A stretch of 64,000 bases of DNA from Epiperipatus broadwayi (Eukaryota > Onychophora > Udeonychophora > Euonychophora > Peripatidae). A model generated the notes under the pieces. That model saw nothing but the letters and a program-made list of their open reading frames with translations, was not told the DNA's origin and ran no database searches. The stretch covers positions 498,001 through 562,000 of the forward strand of contig JAQFVV010012507.1 in NCBI GenBank assembly GCA_028023455.1. Direction: 5' to 3'. Below, piece by piece: positions 23,571 through 36,130 of the stretch. Position 1 is the first letter of the stretch. Each line of letters begins with the position of its first letter. A program made the position numbers and the translations under genes.

Positions 23571-26500
23571 AACTATTTACAGTTAAGTTCATTGGAATAA
23601 TTTTAACAATTGAACACAAGTTTATTAATAACAATAACAGAAAAATGAAGTTAAGATCTCTAGCATAAGGCTATACACATAAGTCTTCTGATTTGGATTA
23701 CTATACAAAATTTAAATTATTACCTTGATTTTACAATACTTCCAATAGGTTTCCATACAACACATATATCAATATGTGCACAGATGCATATTTATAATAT
23801 ATAATGAATATATGTTTGAACTGACATTTAATAATAAAAAATGATTAAAATTTCTATATGTGTTATACTTGACAAGCATTGTTATATTTGTACAAATACA
23901 TATGTGTGTATGTAAGTTCTAAACATATTTGACTTGTTACAAAATAAACATTTTTATTTGTCAATTTCAAATTGTCAAAATAATAAATGACATTAATTTT
24001 AATAATACGTAATAACATATTTAGCTTACATGTGTGTGCATACTGAACTACAGGCACACACTAATGTCTATATAATATATTTTAATTTGTTATAATAATA
24101 TTAAATTTTCCTAATTAATTCCTTGATTAAAATACATTATGAGTATAAAACATTCACATATATGTGCGTATATTGAAAAAATAATAATTTTGAGTCAGAT
24201 ATTAAATATACACCTACTTCTTTCTCTTTCCCTTTTCTTTTTTTTTTAAATAAAAGTCAATCTTATCCAGATTATTATTGATTTAAATATTTAAAAATAT
24301 ATATTTAAAATATTTTCACTTATTTTCTTGAAAAAAAAAACAAGTATAACAGCATTTATTCAATTAAATCTTCATTTTTAGATATTTAACATAAGTAAAA
24401 TTATTTACTTGTGCTCTAAAATGTCATTTTAATATATAATGTTACTCACCATCATATATTCATTTATCTTTGCTTCTCTGCCTATAAATATATCAGCATT
24501 AGCACAATTACTTTTTCAGCAACTGATGTTTTCTTTTGGTGGGCTGGTATCTATGAATTTCAGAAATAAAGAACTGAATTACTTTATTCCATGTAAATTC
24601 AAACTCCAACAATGAAAGGTAAATGAAATGCTTCCTTGAATTCTTACATCTTCATGCAGTTTTTTGTACAACTCTTCTAGCCATTTCTACAGATATCATT
24701 ACTGCTGTCACTCTGTGTTATACTTTTTTATAAATAAATTGTTTTATTGGATAATGAAAGATATACTTGCACTACAGAGTTTACATAGATGTACTTTGTG
24801 AGAGTCTATTGGTTCATGAATATACAGGATTTGAGGGTCGATTATTATAAGCTGCCAAATGATCTTTGGGTTTTGTGCCTTATATGAGTGTTTCATCTTT
24901 AATATTTATTTGATTGGGGATATGCTATCTTTCCACTGGCTATGAGAGGAAGTAAAAATATGGGTTTCTACAAAATCAAACAAAAGGAATTCATGCTATA
25001 CTTACTAACTGCAGATAATTTACAAAAAATATTATTTAAATTATATCAGCCTATATCAGACAACCCTCTTTTCAAAAACTATTATCCAAACTAAAAATCA
25101 GACTGAACTAATATTTTTTATCAATTCCTTTTATAGTAGAGTGAAGGTGACAAAAACACATATTAATCTTTTCAGAACGTTGCCTTTTAATTAAAAGCTA
25201 CTTTTTAAAGCAACTTTGAAATTTTACTTTACAAAAAAATTATCTTTATTTTGTCATATATAGATGAACTCAGAACAAGTGTATTTTTACTTCACCCAGA
25301 TTTTTTTTCTTTCAGATATTAGATTATAGTTTGCTGAAATATTAATTTGACTTTTGGTTTATAAAAGATACATGATATATTGTTAAAATCCCAAATTGAT
25401 AGAAGTTGACCACATATGAGGCCTTCACTAGTCTCAATGTAGATGGCTTACTCCTTTAGGATCTCATTCCGTGGTTTACTTTTATTTAATATCTATTTGT
25501 TTAAGTATTATATTTTTTACTTATTTATTATAAAATTTGTTTTTTTTTTAAAACCAATGAAAAAAAATCTAAAATTAACGAAATTAATTTAGTATTTTAA
25601 TTTTATGTGGTTTGGACAAGAGTAGCCTAGACTCTGTGAAACTCAATTTTCATGGATCACAGCTGGCTTTTTCATTTCCAGTGCACAAACTTTTTCAGTA
25701 TTCTCAAGCAATAAATTATTTGATTATCTTTATCATTTTACTTAAAATTAAAATGAAATGCTGAAAAAATATGTAGAGAGAAAGGCAGTTTTCGCTTCTA
25801 TTTGACATTTTTAAAAAAAAAATAGTTTTTAATAATGAAACATTGTGTTTTTAAATTATATGTGATAGTAAATTGAAAATATATATAAATACGCAACACT
25901 TCTTTTTGTAAAACATAAATTTCATTTATTTATATTAAAGATAGACATAATATGTATTATGATATCTTTTTTGTTTAAATTTACAATTGTTGAGTTAAAA
26001 AATTATTTTATTTTATTGTCTCACTATGTTGTTAAAAAAACATTAATATTTTTAATGTTTTGAATATACATTTATATTATCTTTTTTTTTCTGTGCAAGT
26101 TTGCTAAAACTAAAATAATATTATCGTTTGTTTAATTGATTTTATAAACCATTTGCTAGGATAAATTAGATTTTCTATCGTAGATTTTTTTTTTAAAAAA
26201 TCAAATCACCAGTGTAAGTTTTTTGCGAAATTTATAAGATTATATAATGGATGCAATTCACAAAAGATTAATCTATTATTCAAGAAATATTAAGTGCTAA
26301 AGTATAAAAAAAAAAAAAAAGAAATAAAATTACGCCTACTTAAAAGTAAAATATTTTCTGACACTCTATAGTATTGCTAAGCAAAAGTTAGCTATCTAAT
26401 ATATGTCTGCAAATGTGTATTTATTTATTAATATCTGGAGAATAAAGGCACCATATTTATTTGGATTCCGTTTATAAATAGTTTGCAAATAACAATGTCC

Positions 26501-27314
26501 AAAGTTTAAAATAAGCAATATGATTATAATATAATGTAAATTTATCACCGATGAAAAGGTAATATATTTATAAAGACAAAAAATTAAAAAATAAAATAAA
26601 GACATTCAACTTATATTAAAAGTACAAAATAATAATTAAATAAAAATATACTCTAATCGCAAATTTAATTTTAAAAATAAAAAGAATCGTGAATTATAAA
26701 AAATGGAAATGGTAACAAATATAGAAGAATTAACCATCATCTATAGTGACTTTATTTTAAACAATAAATAAATATGTAATAATAAATAATCATAATTTTG
26801 CATATCTGTAATTGACAATGAAGTAACTATCTCCAATAAATAGATATGAAAATGATGTTCGTAACAAAATTGACAACTATGAAAGGAAAAAAGTATTCAT
26901 ACATATTTTCAAGTAATTAATCAATCAAAAAGATTCTGATAAGAAAAAGAGGATATGATCATATCAAAACAATCAAATATTCGTAATATGTATACTTTTT
27001 AATTTGACTATTTATAAATAAAATTCGAATTGATGAATCTGTTAAATATTTTTTGTAGACTCTTACTAATACAGGAAAAAGAGAACTACCAAACATTGGA
27101 CTAATAAGAAATAATTTTATTGGTAAGGGGCATAAAAGAACATAATTATAGGTTCAGTGGAAGTTTTACAATACATAAATATTGAACAAATCTTTATTTT
27201 TCGAATTTAAAAAGAATAACTAATAAGAAGGGTATAAATACTATTATAAATTCAAAAAATAATTAGGTAAAAACTGACTAAAAATACTTTCTTCTCCAAA
27301 ATCTTTTTAAAACA
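23571..27314. other. No gene seen; AT-rich spacer
   Basis: Very AT-rich, with many homopolymers. The open frames at 23863-24057 and 26396-26605 are compositionally biased and lack motifs. Confidence 0.55.
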
Positions 27315-27461
27315 ATGCTTGTTTTTAATATTATTTTATTTGGTAGTCATGGAAGGACTGCACTTCCACCGGCAGATGAAGCTGTGCCACCATCAACAAC
27401 CAGCCCAAAGCTTGGAAGTGATAAATTTGTATATGAAAGTGACTTGAAAATTTACAAATAA
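27315..27461 (+). CDS. Possible 3' terminal exon or short ORF, unknown product
   Basis: The frame ending at TAA 27459-27461 reads SHGRTALPPADEAVPPSTTS, then PKLGSDKFVYESDLKIYK. It uses GC-richer codons and a Pro/Ser/Thr-rich composition unlike the surrounding DNA. A T-rich tract ending in TTTGGTAG (27346) just upstream could be a splice acceptor, which would make this the last exon of an otherwise unseen gene. Alternatively, translation could begin at ATG 27315. An A-run follows at about 27509-27524, so a retrocopied 3' end is also possible. No family is recognised. Confidence 0.25.
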   Translation: MLVFNIILFGSHGRTALPPADEAVPPSTTSPKLGSDKFVYESDLKIYK

Positions 27462-28229
27462 AAATTCCTGAGGCAATATATATCCAAGAAATACATTGAA
27501 AGTACAAATTAAAAAAAAAAAAAGAAAATGCTATAAAATTCAATTTTCTCTGGCTTTCAAATTATTGCATATCTAAATTGAGCAATAATATTTAAATAAT
27601 CAAAAAGCAATACACAAAAAATTATTACCAACCCCTCCCCCAACTAATAACCCTTTCCCTCCCACATGAAGAATTATAATCAAAAATGGCAGTCACTGAG
27701 TAACTTTTCAAAAATATACATTTAATATTTAAAAAATAAAAAGACTATTTGCAAATTATAACTCACAACACTTACATACAGAGTAATACATAGTAAGTAA
27801 TTAAATATAACTATAGCAAGTTATTCATTATTTATTAATGAATAATTATAGCAAGTTTAAAATAGAGTTTAAACTAATCATTGATTACAGTTATAGGAAA
27901 AAATATTATATTTATTGGCAAGAATGTTACAAGATTTTATTTTAACAAGAATTTAAGTAAATAAGAATATTAAAATAGAATTTTAAAAATATATTTGTAG
28001 AAATATTACCAACTTTTTTTTCGAAGTTCAGTTCAGTGTCATTTACATAATGATGAGTTGATCCATGTCCCACCTTGTTTACAACTCTTCTTTAATTAAA
28101 ATTATAAAATTTACTTTTCTGTTCTTAAATTTCTTAACTTAACACTTTTATCAAAGATGATTGATTTCCATGTGAATAACAGCAGATTAAAAAAATACTT
28201 TAACAGAAGACATCAAAAAAACACTAGCA
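27462..28229. other. No gene seen; AT-rich spacer
   Basis: AT-rich sequence with an A-run near 27510-27524 and a C-rich patch near 27630-27665. No feature recognised. Confidence 0.55.
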
Positions 28230-28690
28230 AAGTTATTTAAAGAAGTTGCAGATTGAAATATAGCATATATAATATCCCAATGCAGTTTCAAATAACAAAT
28301 GATTCTTCAGCATTTTGACAAAGAGAAATTTTTTTTTTTTAAATATACTTTAGTACCATATTTCATTACATTTTATTTAAAGAAAGTTGCAAATTGAAAT
28401 GACGTGATAGCTTTTTTTTACATTAAAAAAATATAGGCGCAAACAATGTATTTCCACAAAATATAACACCCCAATGCAATTTAAAATAAGAAAAGATTCT
28501 TCAGCATTTTTCCAAAGAGAAAATATTTTCTTAAAAATATACTTTAGTACTATATTCTTTGCATAGTATATATATATGATGCATATTTAATTATGTTTTA
28601 TTTAAACAAAGTTGCAAATGCACCTATATTTTTTTCTAATATGCCATTAGACCTCTCACCTCTCACATTAAAAAATATAGATGCATTTGC
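28230..28690 (+). repeat. Degenerate tandem repeat, about 2.5 copies
   Basis: Units start with TTATTTAAAGAA(A)GTTGCA. They share CCCAATGCA-TTT, GATTCTTCAGCATTTT, CAAAGAGAAA and ATATACTTTAGTAC. Copies begin near 28234, 28373 and 28598; the last is partial. The second has an extra segment before CCCAATGCA. Confidence 0.7.
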
Positions 28691-30720
28691 AATCGTCAGA
28701 ATTCATCAAATCATTAATTTCTTATATAAACCCTTTATTATTTTGAGTCTCTTTGTGAACCATGACCTCCAGCTGGGATGGAATAAAACCAAGGACTGCT
28801 AGTGTCAAAATGTTATCCATTAGTCAGAGAGGCAATAGTTCAGGTAAATAGGTTAGGATTCACCATTTCCCTGACATCTGTATCTTGTGTATGGTTAGAT
28901 TCAAGATACTTTTGCTTGGATTAAGGGTCTTTTTTTGAATGAATACACAATTTTGACTGACACACATGCTCTTGTACATTTTACTCAAACTATAACTATG
29001 ATATAAACACAAACAAACAAACATATAGAAATTGTAAGTTAAATCAAAGCATTTAAAAAAATAAATAATGTTTATCCCCATGATATCCAATTAAAAAATA
29101 GTCTTCTTTATTAACCATTTAAATATATTTATATTTTATTATTACCATGTAATTGAATCACCTACATTGATTTTATCAAATATTCTTCAAAATATAAAAA
29201 TGTCTTAGATATACATTTTGATTCCCGAAACTTTAATTATTATGGAAATAATTACAGAATCAATTGTCTTTTCAAAATCTACAAATTCAAAAAATAATGT
29301 CAACACATTTTTTTATAACTTCTCTCAACGTTTAGATAATATCCAATTTGTTAAATGACTTTTATATCCAGTATTTTTTTTTTTTTTTGGTTGATTTCAA
29401 TCCAATATTCATTGCAAATAAAGTGTAATTACTTTAGTAAATATCTTGTATAAAACTAAAAGAAAATTGATAGGTGTATAATTTCTAATTATTTATATAA
29501 CCTTTTCTTAAATATTAATATCACTATAGCAGATTTCTAATCACATGATTCCTCTTTATCATTTAGACATTTAGTATATAGTTTTGTCAACATTTTTTTT
29601 TTACTTTTTATCTGTTCCTATTAAATTAGTATTAATGATTCTATCGGAGCTTTTTTTTTAATTCTTACATTTAATTGCATGTTTCATCTCTTTTTATACA
29701 AGGCATTTCAAAATATTTTGTAACTGTAGAGATTACATTGATTTTAATCTTTATTACAATGTAAATTATTTGTAACATACTTCCATGCATGTCATCAAGT
29801 TTTCCCTCTTTTTACTAATAATTCATCTTTTATTTTTTATTGCAGGAAGAACTGCTTTTTTGCAATAGAAAGATGCTGCTGTTTTTACCAATTCTCAGCA
29901 TATTTTTAGATCATTATTATTTATTTATTTCATACATTTTTTTGTCATAATTGAACATTTATTGCGGAATATCTGGTTTTTTTTTTTTGCATCATGAGCA
30001 TTTGTCACAGTTTTTAGACATGTATCAGTTGTTTCTTATTGATTTCAAATGTGAAGCACCTTCAAAAGTCTGTTGATAATATAAAATTGTTTGTATTTAT
30101 TGTAATGTTTCTGAAGATTAGGAAATTAGATGTTAATATGATTTTTAATAGCTTATCTCTTTATAATTTTGTAGTGAAACAGTCAGCTTTTCAACCCAAA
30201 TGTTTTACCTACTATATTCTATAGTAGTATCCTTTTATATATAACTACCACCAAATTCTCATATATTATGCTAATACTATCATAAAAATCTGGCTAAATT
30301 TAAACCTAAATGCGTTAACTATGTATGTGTGTATATATCTACATATAGAGAGAAAATTGAATTTATATACATAAACCTCTATAAATGCGCACATATATAT
30401 TTCTAATGGGAATTAAATGAAAAACGAGTTGTATGTGTAACTTAAGACTACATATATGCTAGAAGAATGATGTTAATAGAATTTAAAACATTAAGATTTC
30501 TTTATTTTAAAATACTTATTAAATTAGTAATATTTAAAATTATCTATTTCTGCATATATCGCTAAATTAAATGGTCGAGTTACATATATAACAAAATGTT
30601 TTTCCAAAGTTTAGATTTGTTTTGCTAGTCAAAGTGATGCCAGAAAAGTTAATCCTGGTTGCTGAAAATTGACCCAGTTTATATTTAGAATTAAAATTAG
30701 ATTTAAATTAAAAAGATTGC
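28691..30720. other. No gene seen; AT-rich spacer
   Basis: AT-rich with T-runs (29380-29395, 29970-29990). Open frames here lack motifs or coding bias. Confidence 0.55.
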
Positions 30721-30724
30721 ATAA

Positions 30725-30886
30725 ATTACCACGTGTTAAATTACCACGTGTCACGGAGATTAAATTGACCTAATTAAAAGTTAGACACAGCTGGCTTCCA
30801 TGATTACTGGCAATAAGTGAGTAAGCTAAGAAAATGAATCTACAAATAATATAATGAAGGAGAGGGGGGATCTGCTGGTATAAAAG
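30725..30886 (+). promoter_or_regulatory. Promoter-like block: duplicated E-box and TATA box
   Basis: AATTACCACGTGT occurs twice 15 bases apart, giving CACGTG sites at 30730-30735 and 30745-30750. About 130 bases downstream is a consensus TATAAAAG (30879-30886) preceded by a purine-rich GGAGAGGGGGG tract. The following 200 bases are less AT-rich and end in a donor-like AATG|GTAAAT (about 31104). It could drive an LTR-type element or an unseen gene. The site pattern is suggestive only. Confidence 0.3.
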
Positions 30887-31219
30887 CTGCAGCATCCATC
30901 TTTGAAAAACTCTCTATGATTAAAACTTTAACAAAGTACTTGAATAGCATTGATTATGATCATGTCAGGGTAAAAGCCTAAAATCTTGCCTTCCACCTCA
31001 GATGAGAAGCTACCTGATGTGGAGAAAGATGAAGTAACCACCATCACAACCTAAAGAAGTTCCGATGAAGAAATAACTTGCCAGTAGAGAAAAGAGAAGA
31101 AAATGGTAAATACTTCTTCAATTCTAAAGCTTTCATCTAAACTCACCTCTAAAATGCTAGCTTAATCTAATGGCCATAATAATAATGTAAACTAAACTTA
31201 CTTCTAAATGTAAATTTTA

Positions 31220-31620
31220 TTTTGTTTCAATCTTAAAATCTTGCCTGATTTACATGATTTATAAATGATTTCATGATTCAAACTGATATCCTATTTAAAT
31301 TGATTTAAAATGATATTTACTGATTTTATAATTTCATAATTAAACTGATTTAAATTGATTTACAAACTCCTTTGAAAACTAGTTTAATATTTGATAATCT
31401 GATTTACTGTTAACTGATAAATACTGATTTAACTGCTTTGTGATTTTATTTTGGTTATTATTTACAAAAATAACACCTTATTTGTTGGTTTACTTGTCAA
31501 ATTTAGGTATGATTGATTTGGTTTTGCATATTTAATTTAATTCGTTTAAAATCATTTATTTTCAATGTTTAATAATTTTGTTACATATGATTTAAATGAT
31601 CTGTTTTAGAACAATAATTA
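31220..31620. repeat. TGATTTA-rich low-complexity DNA
   Basis: Irregular repetition of TGATTTA, AATTGATTTA and ACTGATTTA motifs over about 400 bp. No fixed period, so probably a decayed simple repeat. Confidence 0.55.
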
Positions 31621-32964
31621 AAATTCTCAGTTATTCTATATTTTAAGTTAACGATAATATTTACTTTCGTTAAATATAAACAACTTCTAACTTTTAAACT
31701 AAATCAATCAAATTTCAAATAACGTCACAGAAACTTCTTTTAAAATATGCTAAAACAAAGCTAAATTTCAGATTTTACTTACGTGAAATCTTATATCATT
31801 TGTATCTTGCATTTCCTAAATCTATGCTAAATCTTATTAAATTTTATTTATTTTATTGTTTATGCTATATGTATTCTAAACCGGGTTTTGTTTTTCATAA
31901 TTAAATCATTAGTGAGAAGTAAATATAGATTCTCATCTATATATATGTATAATGTTGCGTATATTAATGCACAAACAAAAAACCCTGTTTTGAAATGGAT
32001 AAAATCTCTTGATCGAAATATAATTATTAACTTACCAGATAGATTTGCTTTTAAATATGATATTTAAATGATATCTAGTTGAGATGATAAAATGCAGCAT
32101 AGATCTATAATTCTATATTATTATTTTCCTTACCATGCTGTAGTTCCTCTTAAATAAATAAAAGCCTATATAGATAGCCTTATACTTGGATTCATAAATT
32201 TTCCTTAATAGTATAGTTTTGAATACTATCATATGAACTGATAGGGGGTAGTTTCATGAAGGAAATTATTACTTAGCATCTTAATTTTTATTCTATGATT
32301 ATGTTGTCAGTGGGGCATATGTGTCCTTTAGAAATGCTATGATGTAACTCACTTGTTGCTGCATTTCTTTACTGGGCATATGCATTAGGGCTACACCAGT
32401 ACACTTAGTTTGGGCAATTATCTTCATCAGATGGATTGGTATGTGCCTCCCATTCTGCATCCTTAGTAATGGAGCATGGGATTCCCACAGAGCATAAGAC
32501 TCCCGCTTAAATAAATTGCTTGATCAGCCAGACTAAAGGTCTCCTACTCACAGCAATGAGTTTGGTCAAAGGGAACCGGTACTTGGTACGAATCCTGTGA
32601 AAAAGGCACATATACGAGACACAGGGACCCAGAGTTATATGTTTTATATACACCTTAGTATCTGAATTCTGGCTGTCCATAATCAGTTCATCCCACCATT
32701 ATAATTGTTATTTCAGCTTTGACCTGAATTTGAATCCAATTTGATAGGCAAATTATCTATATAGAGAGTACATTTATTATTCACGCTTAAGTTAAAAACT
32801 ATATTATTTAATAATTAATGATAATCATCTCCACTAACTATTAAAGCAGATCTATATCCAATTAAGTAGCATAAACTAGGTATAGATAATCATGAGCAAA
32901 TTCCTTTAGTTATAAAATAATGTTAAAGCTCATGAAAATGTAAATTAAAATGTATTATAATTTC
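31621..32964. other. No gene seen; includes a GC-richer island at 32240-32740
   Basis: The island 32240-32740 stands out from the AT-rich surroundings and may be an old interspersed repeat, but no second copy was recognised in the window and no frame is open. Confidence 0.45.
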
Positions 32965-33277
32965 ATCACCTGCGAGTGATAGATTCATATATATATATAT
33001 ATATATATATAGCTAAATAAATTAATTAGGTGTAACCTAAAAACTACAATCACCTGCGAGTGATTAAAATGCTATATATAAACCGGAAGTACATAAACCT
33101 TAAAAACTTAAATATTTGTAACTAAAAATTTATAATCACCTGCGAGTGATTTTATCTATCTCTTATATATGTAAACCAAGTCATGTATACCTCGGCCATA
33201 AAAAATTATATGTCTAAACCCATCACTTGCGTGTGAACCCAAATTAATGTAAACATCCCTTAATCACCTGTGTGTGA
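32965..33277 (+). repeat. Array, period about 86 bp, with hairpin motif ATCAC-CTGCGA-GTGAT
   Basis: The 16-base motif ATCACCTGCGAGTGAT is exact at 32965-32980, 33049-33064 and 33135-33150 (spacing 84 and 86). Diverged forms follow at 33222-33236 (spacing 87) and 33263-33277. ATCAC and GTGAT are complementary 5-base arms. The DNA between motifs is poorly conserved apart from AAACC/AACCTAAAAACT-type words. A (TA)n tract (32987-33011) lies in the first interval. Confidence 0.75.
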
Positions 33278-34139
33278 GGTCAGACACCTAGCTATTGTAA
33301 TATTGTTTTTAATTGTTTTAATATTTTAACTTCATTAAATTGGTTTTAAATTTAACCTTGCTTCATGTCTTAGTCTTGTTCACTGACTCGTAATTATTTA
33401 TCATTTAGTAATTATTTTATTATTGGTTGTTGAAAATCATTTTGTTGTTTAATAATCATATACTAGCCTCATTATACCTATATAGCTATACTAGATAGAG
33501 TGCCGACTTTCTCCCAATCTATTGCTCGACTGACGTGCTACTACTGGCATGTGAAGAAGGGAAATACTCATGTGGCCTCAACTGTGTCATCTGCAAGGTG
33601 GTAAATCTCTGAGCAATAGTAAAGGAACTAGGGTTAGGCTAGAGTCATGGCATCCACCACCGTAAACTGGTCAGTCTTGGGATGATTTACCAAAGTTCTT
33701 GATTTTGTTCCGCAAATGTACATATTTGACCATTAAAGTATTAAGAACATTGTAATCATAAAATAAGTATTTGTCATTATTTGTAGTGTTTTGAAATTTT
33801 GCTATATCTTTATTTGGTTAATTTCATACTCATTTTCTTTCAGTATTATCTAAAAATTTCACAAATCTGTGTTCTCTCTTATTTATGTTACTGTAAAGAA
33901 AATTTTTCATAACAGTTTCATCTTTTAATTATTCTCTAATTTTATTATACCAATCACATAACAATTTTAAATGTTCTTTGACATGATTATAAAAATTGTA
34001 CATCTATGTAAATTCTTTATTTTTTATGACAATGAGAAATTGATGAGATATAACCCTAAATTATCAGCATTTGCGATCAATAATCTTGAGATTCTGTCTG
34101 ATTTATTGTGATTACTACAATATTATTCTTTCATTTGCT
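33278..34139. other. No gene seen; GC-richer island at 33490-33710
   Basis: The segment 33490-33710 is much less AT-rich than its flanks, reads as non-repetitive text and looks like part of an old interspersed element, but carries no open frame or RNA motif that I recognise. Confidence 0.45.
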
Positions 34140-34289
34140 ATTCTCAAAACATTTATTAAACTAATTAATATGGGTGATATATTACAAATATGGATAATGA
34201 ACAATTACAATATTAGATGAGATATGGAACTAACATTATTGAGTTAAACAGGGTTAGGTATTTAGTGGTTAAGTTCTTTGTTAACTTTA

Positions 34290-34889
34290 TTATAGAGTCT
34301 GATATAGCTTCCATGTCTCTTGAAAAATGAATGCTGTAGCAAGAGTTTTGTCTCTTTGTTTAATTTTATTTATGTTCTGAATAAATAATGAGTTTTCATC
34401 TGGCTTGGGATGTTGGTATTGTGCCTTACACCTTACAATCCAAATGGCATAGGTGATGAAAATTGACAGCCTGATTGTAGAAATATCTCTTCCACGAATG
34501 CATTCTTTTATATTAAGTATTTTGTAGTAATCTATCTTTGAATTGTTAAATATTATTGTTTTAATATTACCTAGACCCATGCATGTTTTAATTATATGGT
34601 CAAATGTTTCCTTATCCCTGCCACAGCTGTGACAAATTGATTGGACTTTGGTGATAGATCTTTTATATCTGAGGAACCAGTTGACCGGCATGGCATCCAG
34701 ATTAATTTTAAGTAAGTAATCTAAATATTTTGGTTCTAGAGACCAATACTTGAATAGGGTAATCAGCTTGTGATTAGTTATTCCTAATCTTGTAGTAGAG
34801 ATTTGATTATTTTGTTTTAGGATGTGATGGGCATCCCACAGCTTGATCTTGCTTTGATAGTTGTTATGGGCATTTGTATTTTGTTGCAT
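34290..34889 (-). pseudogene. ORF2 C-terminal domain with CCHC motif
   Basis: A 199-residue open frame. It has a cysteine/histidine motif C-x2-C-x7-H-x4-C (34580-34634) followed by IRLSIFITYAIWIVRCK and QETWKLYQ near the end. It is the part matched by the second copy at 11885-12409. In L1-clade proteins this region lies beyond RT and contributes to nucleic-acid binding. It is separated from the RT frame by about 220 bases containing stops. Confidence 0.8.
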
Positions 34890-35113
34890 TGTTGACAGGA
34901 TTAGGTTGTCAAGCCACCTTAATTTTTGGGGGGTGGGGTGTCAGTAGAAATTATGGATTCGGTGATCTGGTCATGGCCATACTTTTGGACTAGATTATAT
35001 ATCAGAGTGTGTGATTTCTGATAGTTAATTGAAGTGATGGAATGTAGTGACATTCCATTTAATATTTTGTTTTCCTGCATGTTTCTCATGCTGATGGAAA
35101 CAGTTTGCCCTTT

Positions 35114-36130
35114 TCATAGTAATCTTGAGCAATATTGCTCAATTTTCTTGATGAATGTTTTATTTGCATTCATCATTGGCAGGTAGTATGCAATTTTGCT
35201 GTAAATCTTTATATTTAGCAGTGAAACCTTACCACAGAGCGAAAGGTATACCTTTGAGAGGGTCTTAGTGATCTGGTCTGTGGACTGGAGGATTTTTGCC
35301 TGAAGTTCTTTAGACATTGCTGATTGCAATTTTGAAATAATAAATCCCATAAATTTCTGTGGTTCAACTTGGAAGCACGATTTGATTTTTTTTCCAAATA
35401 GGATAGACCAAGCTGTGGATTTTCCTGTATTTATTTTTAGGTCTGATAGATTGGTATATTTGTACAATATTTCATATAGTGTGTTTAGATATTTCTGAGT
35501 TGGCAGAATGATCAAGACATCATCCATGTAAGTGACTGCCTTGATCGTTCTTTTGAGTCTGGGTATATATACTCTAGGTAGGTTATCCTCAATGTCTTTA
35601 AGAATTGGATTGATATAGTAGGCAAACAGAAGAGCACTGAGTGGACATCCTTGTGGGATTGAAGTATTCGGAGTAAAACTGTTTGTATATACTCCATTGA
35701 GTGATATGTGAATTTCCCTATTGTGTAGTAAATTGTCCAGTATCTGAATTATCTGGGAGGGAACACCAAGGCCCTCCAAAATATTCAGCAGTGAGCTGAT
35801 ATTGACTGAGTCAAATGCCTCAGATATGTCAAGTTGTATGGTAGTGGGCTTGGATTTTCTGTTGGTTCTGATGTAATCTAAGAGTATTTTGGCTTCCCCA
35901 ATTGCCGTGAGTACTGATGAGCCTTTCTTGGCATACTGAGAGGGCATAATATGACTCAGGATTTTATGTTGTATCTTATCTTTAATGACACCCTCTATAA
36001 TCTTTATTAAGAGTGGAGACATGGATATGGGTTTTATGTTGTTTATATCAGTAGGGTCTTTGCTCTTTTTGATAAATGGCACCAGGATATAAATTTTTAA
36101 TGAACCTTTGCTTTTGCACAAGATGGTCAA
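35114..36130 (-). pseudogene. ORF2 reverse transcriptase domain
   Basis: A 338-residue open frame with clear non-LTR RT blocks: a PISMSPLLIKIIEGVI block, QLDISEAFDSV with the first catalytic Asp, SIPQGCPLSALLF, and YMDD (35519-35530) with the catalytic Asp pair. A GFIISKL thumb-type strand follows. It would synthesise cDNA by target-primed reverse transcription in the nucleus. The catalytic residues are retained. The frame is broken from the upstream endonuclease frame by a frameshift near 36050-36130, where the two frames overlap. Confidence 0.85.

Noticed and set aside
24525-24614. Acceptor-like TTTTTCAG followed by a short open frame
   Set aside because: Such borders are frequent in AT-rich DNA and the frame has no distinctive composition.
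32965-33277. CRISPR-like array (short palindromic motif at regular spacing)
   Set aside because: The context is eukaryotic, the conserved part is only 16 bases with decayed spacers that share words, and there are no cas genes. A degenerate tandem repeat explains it.
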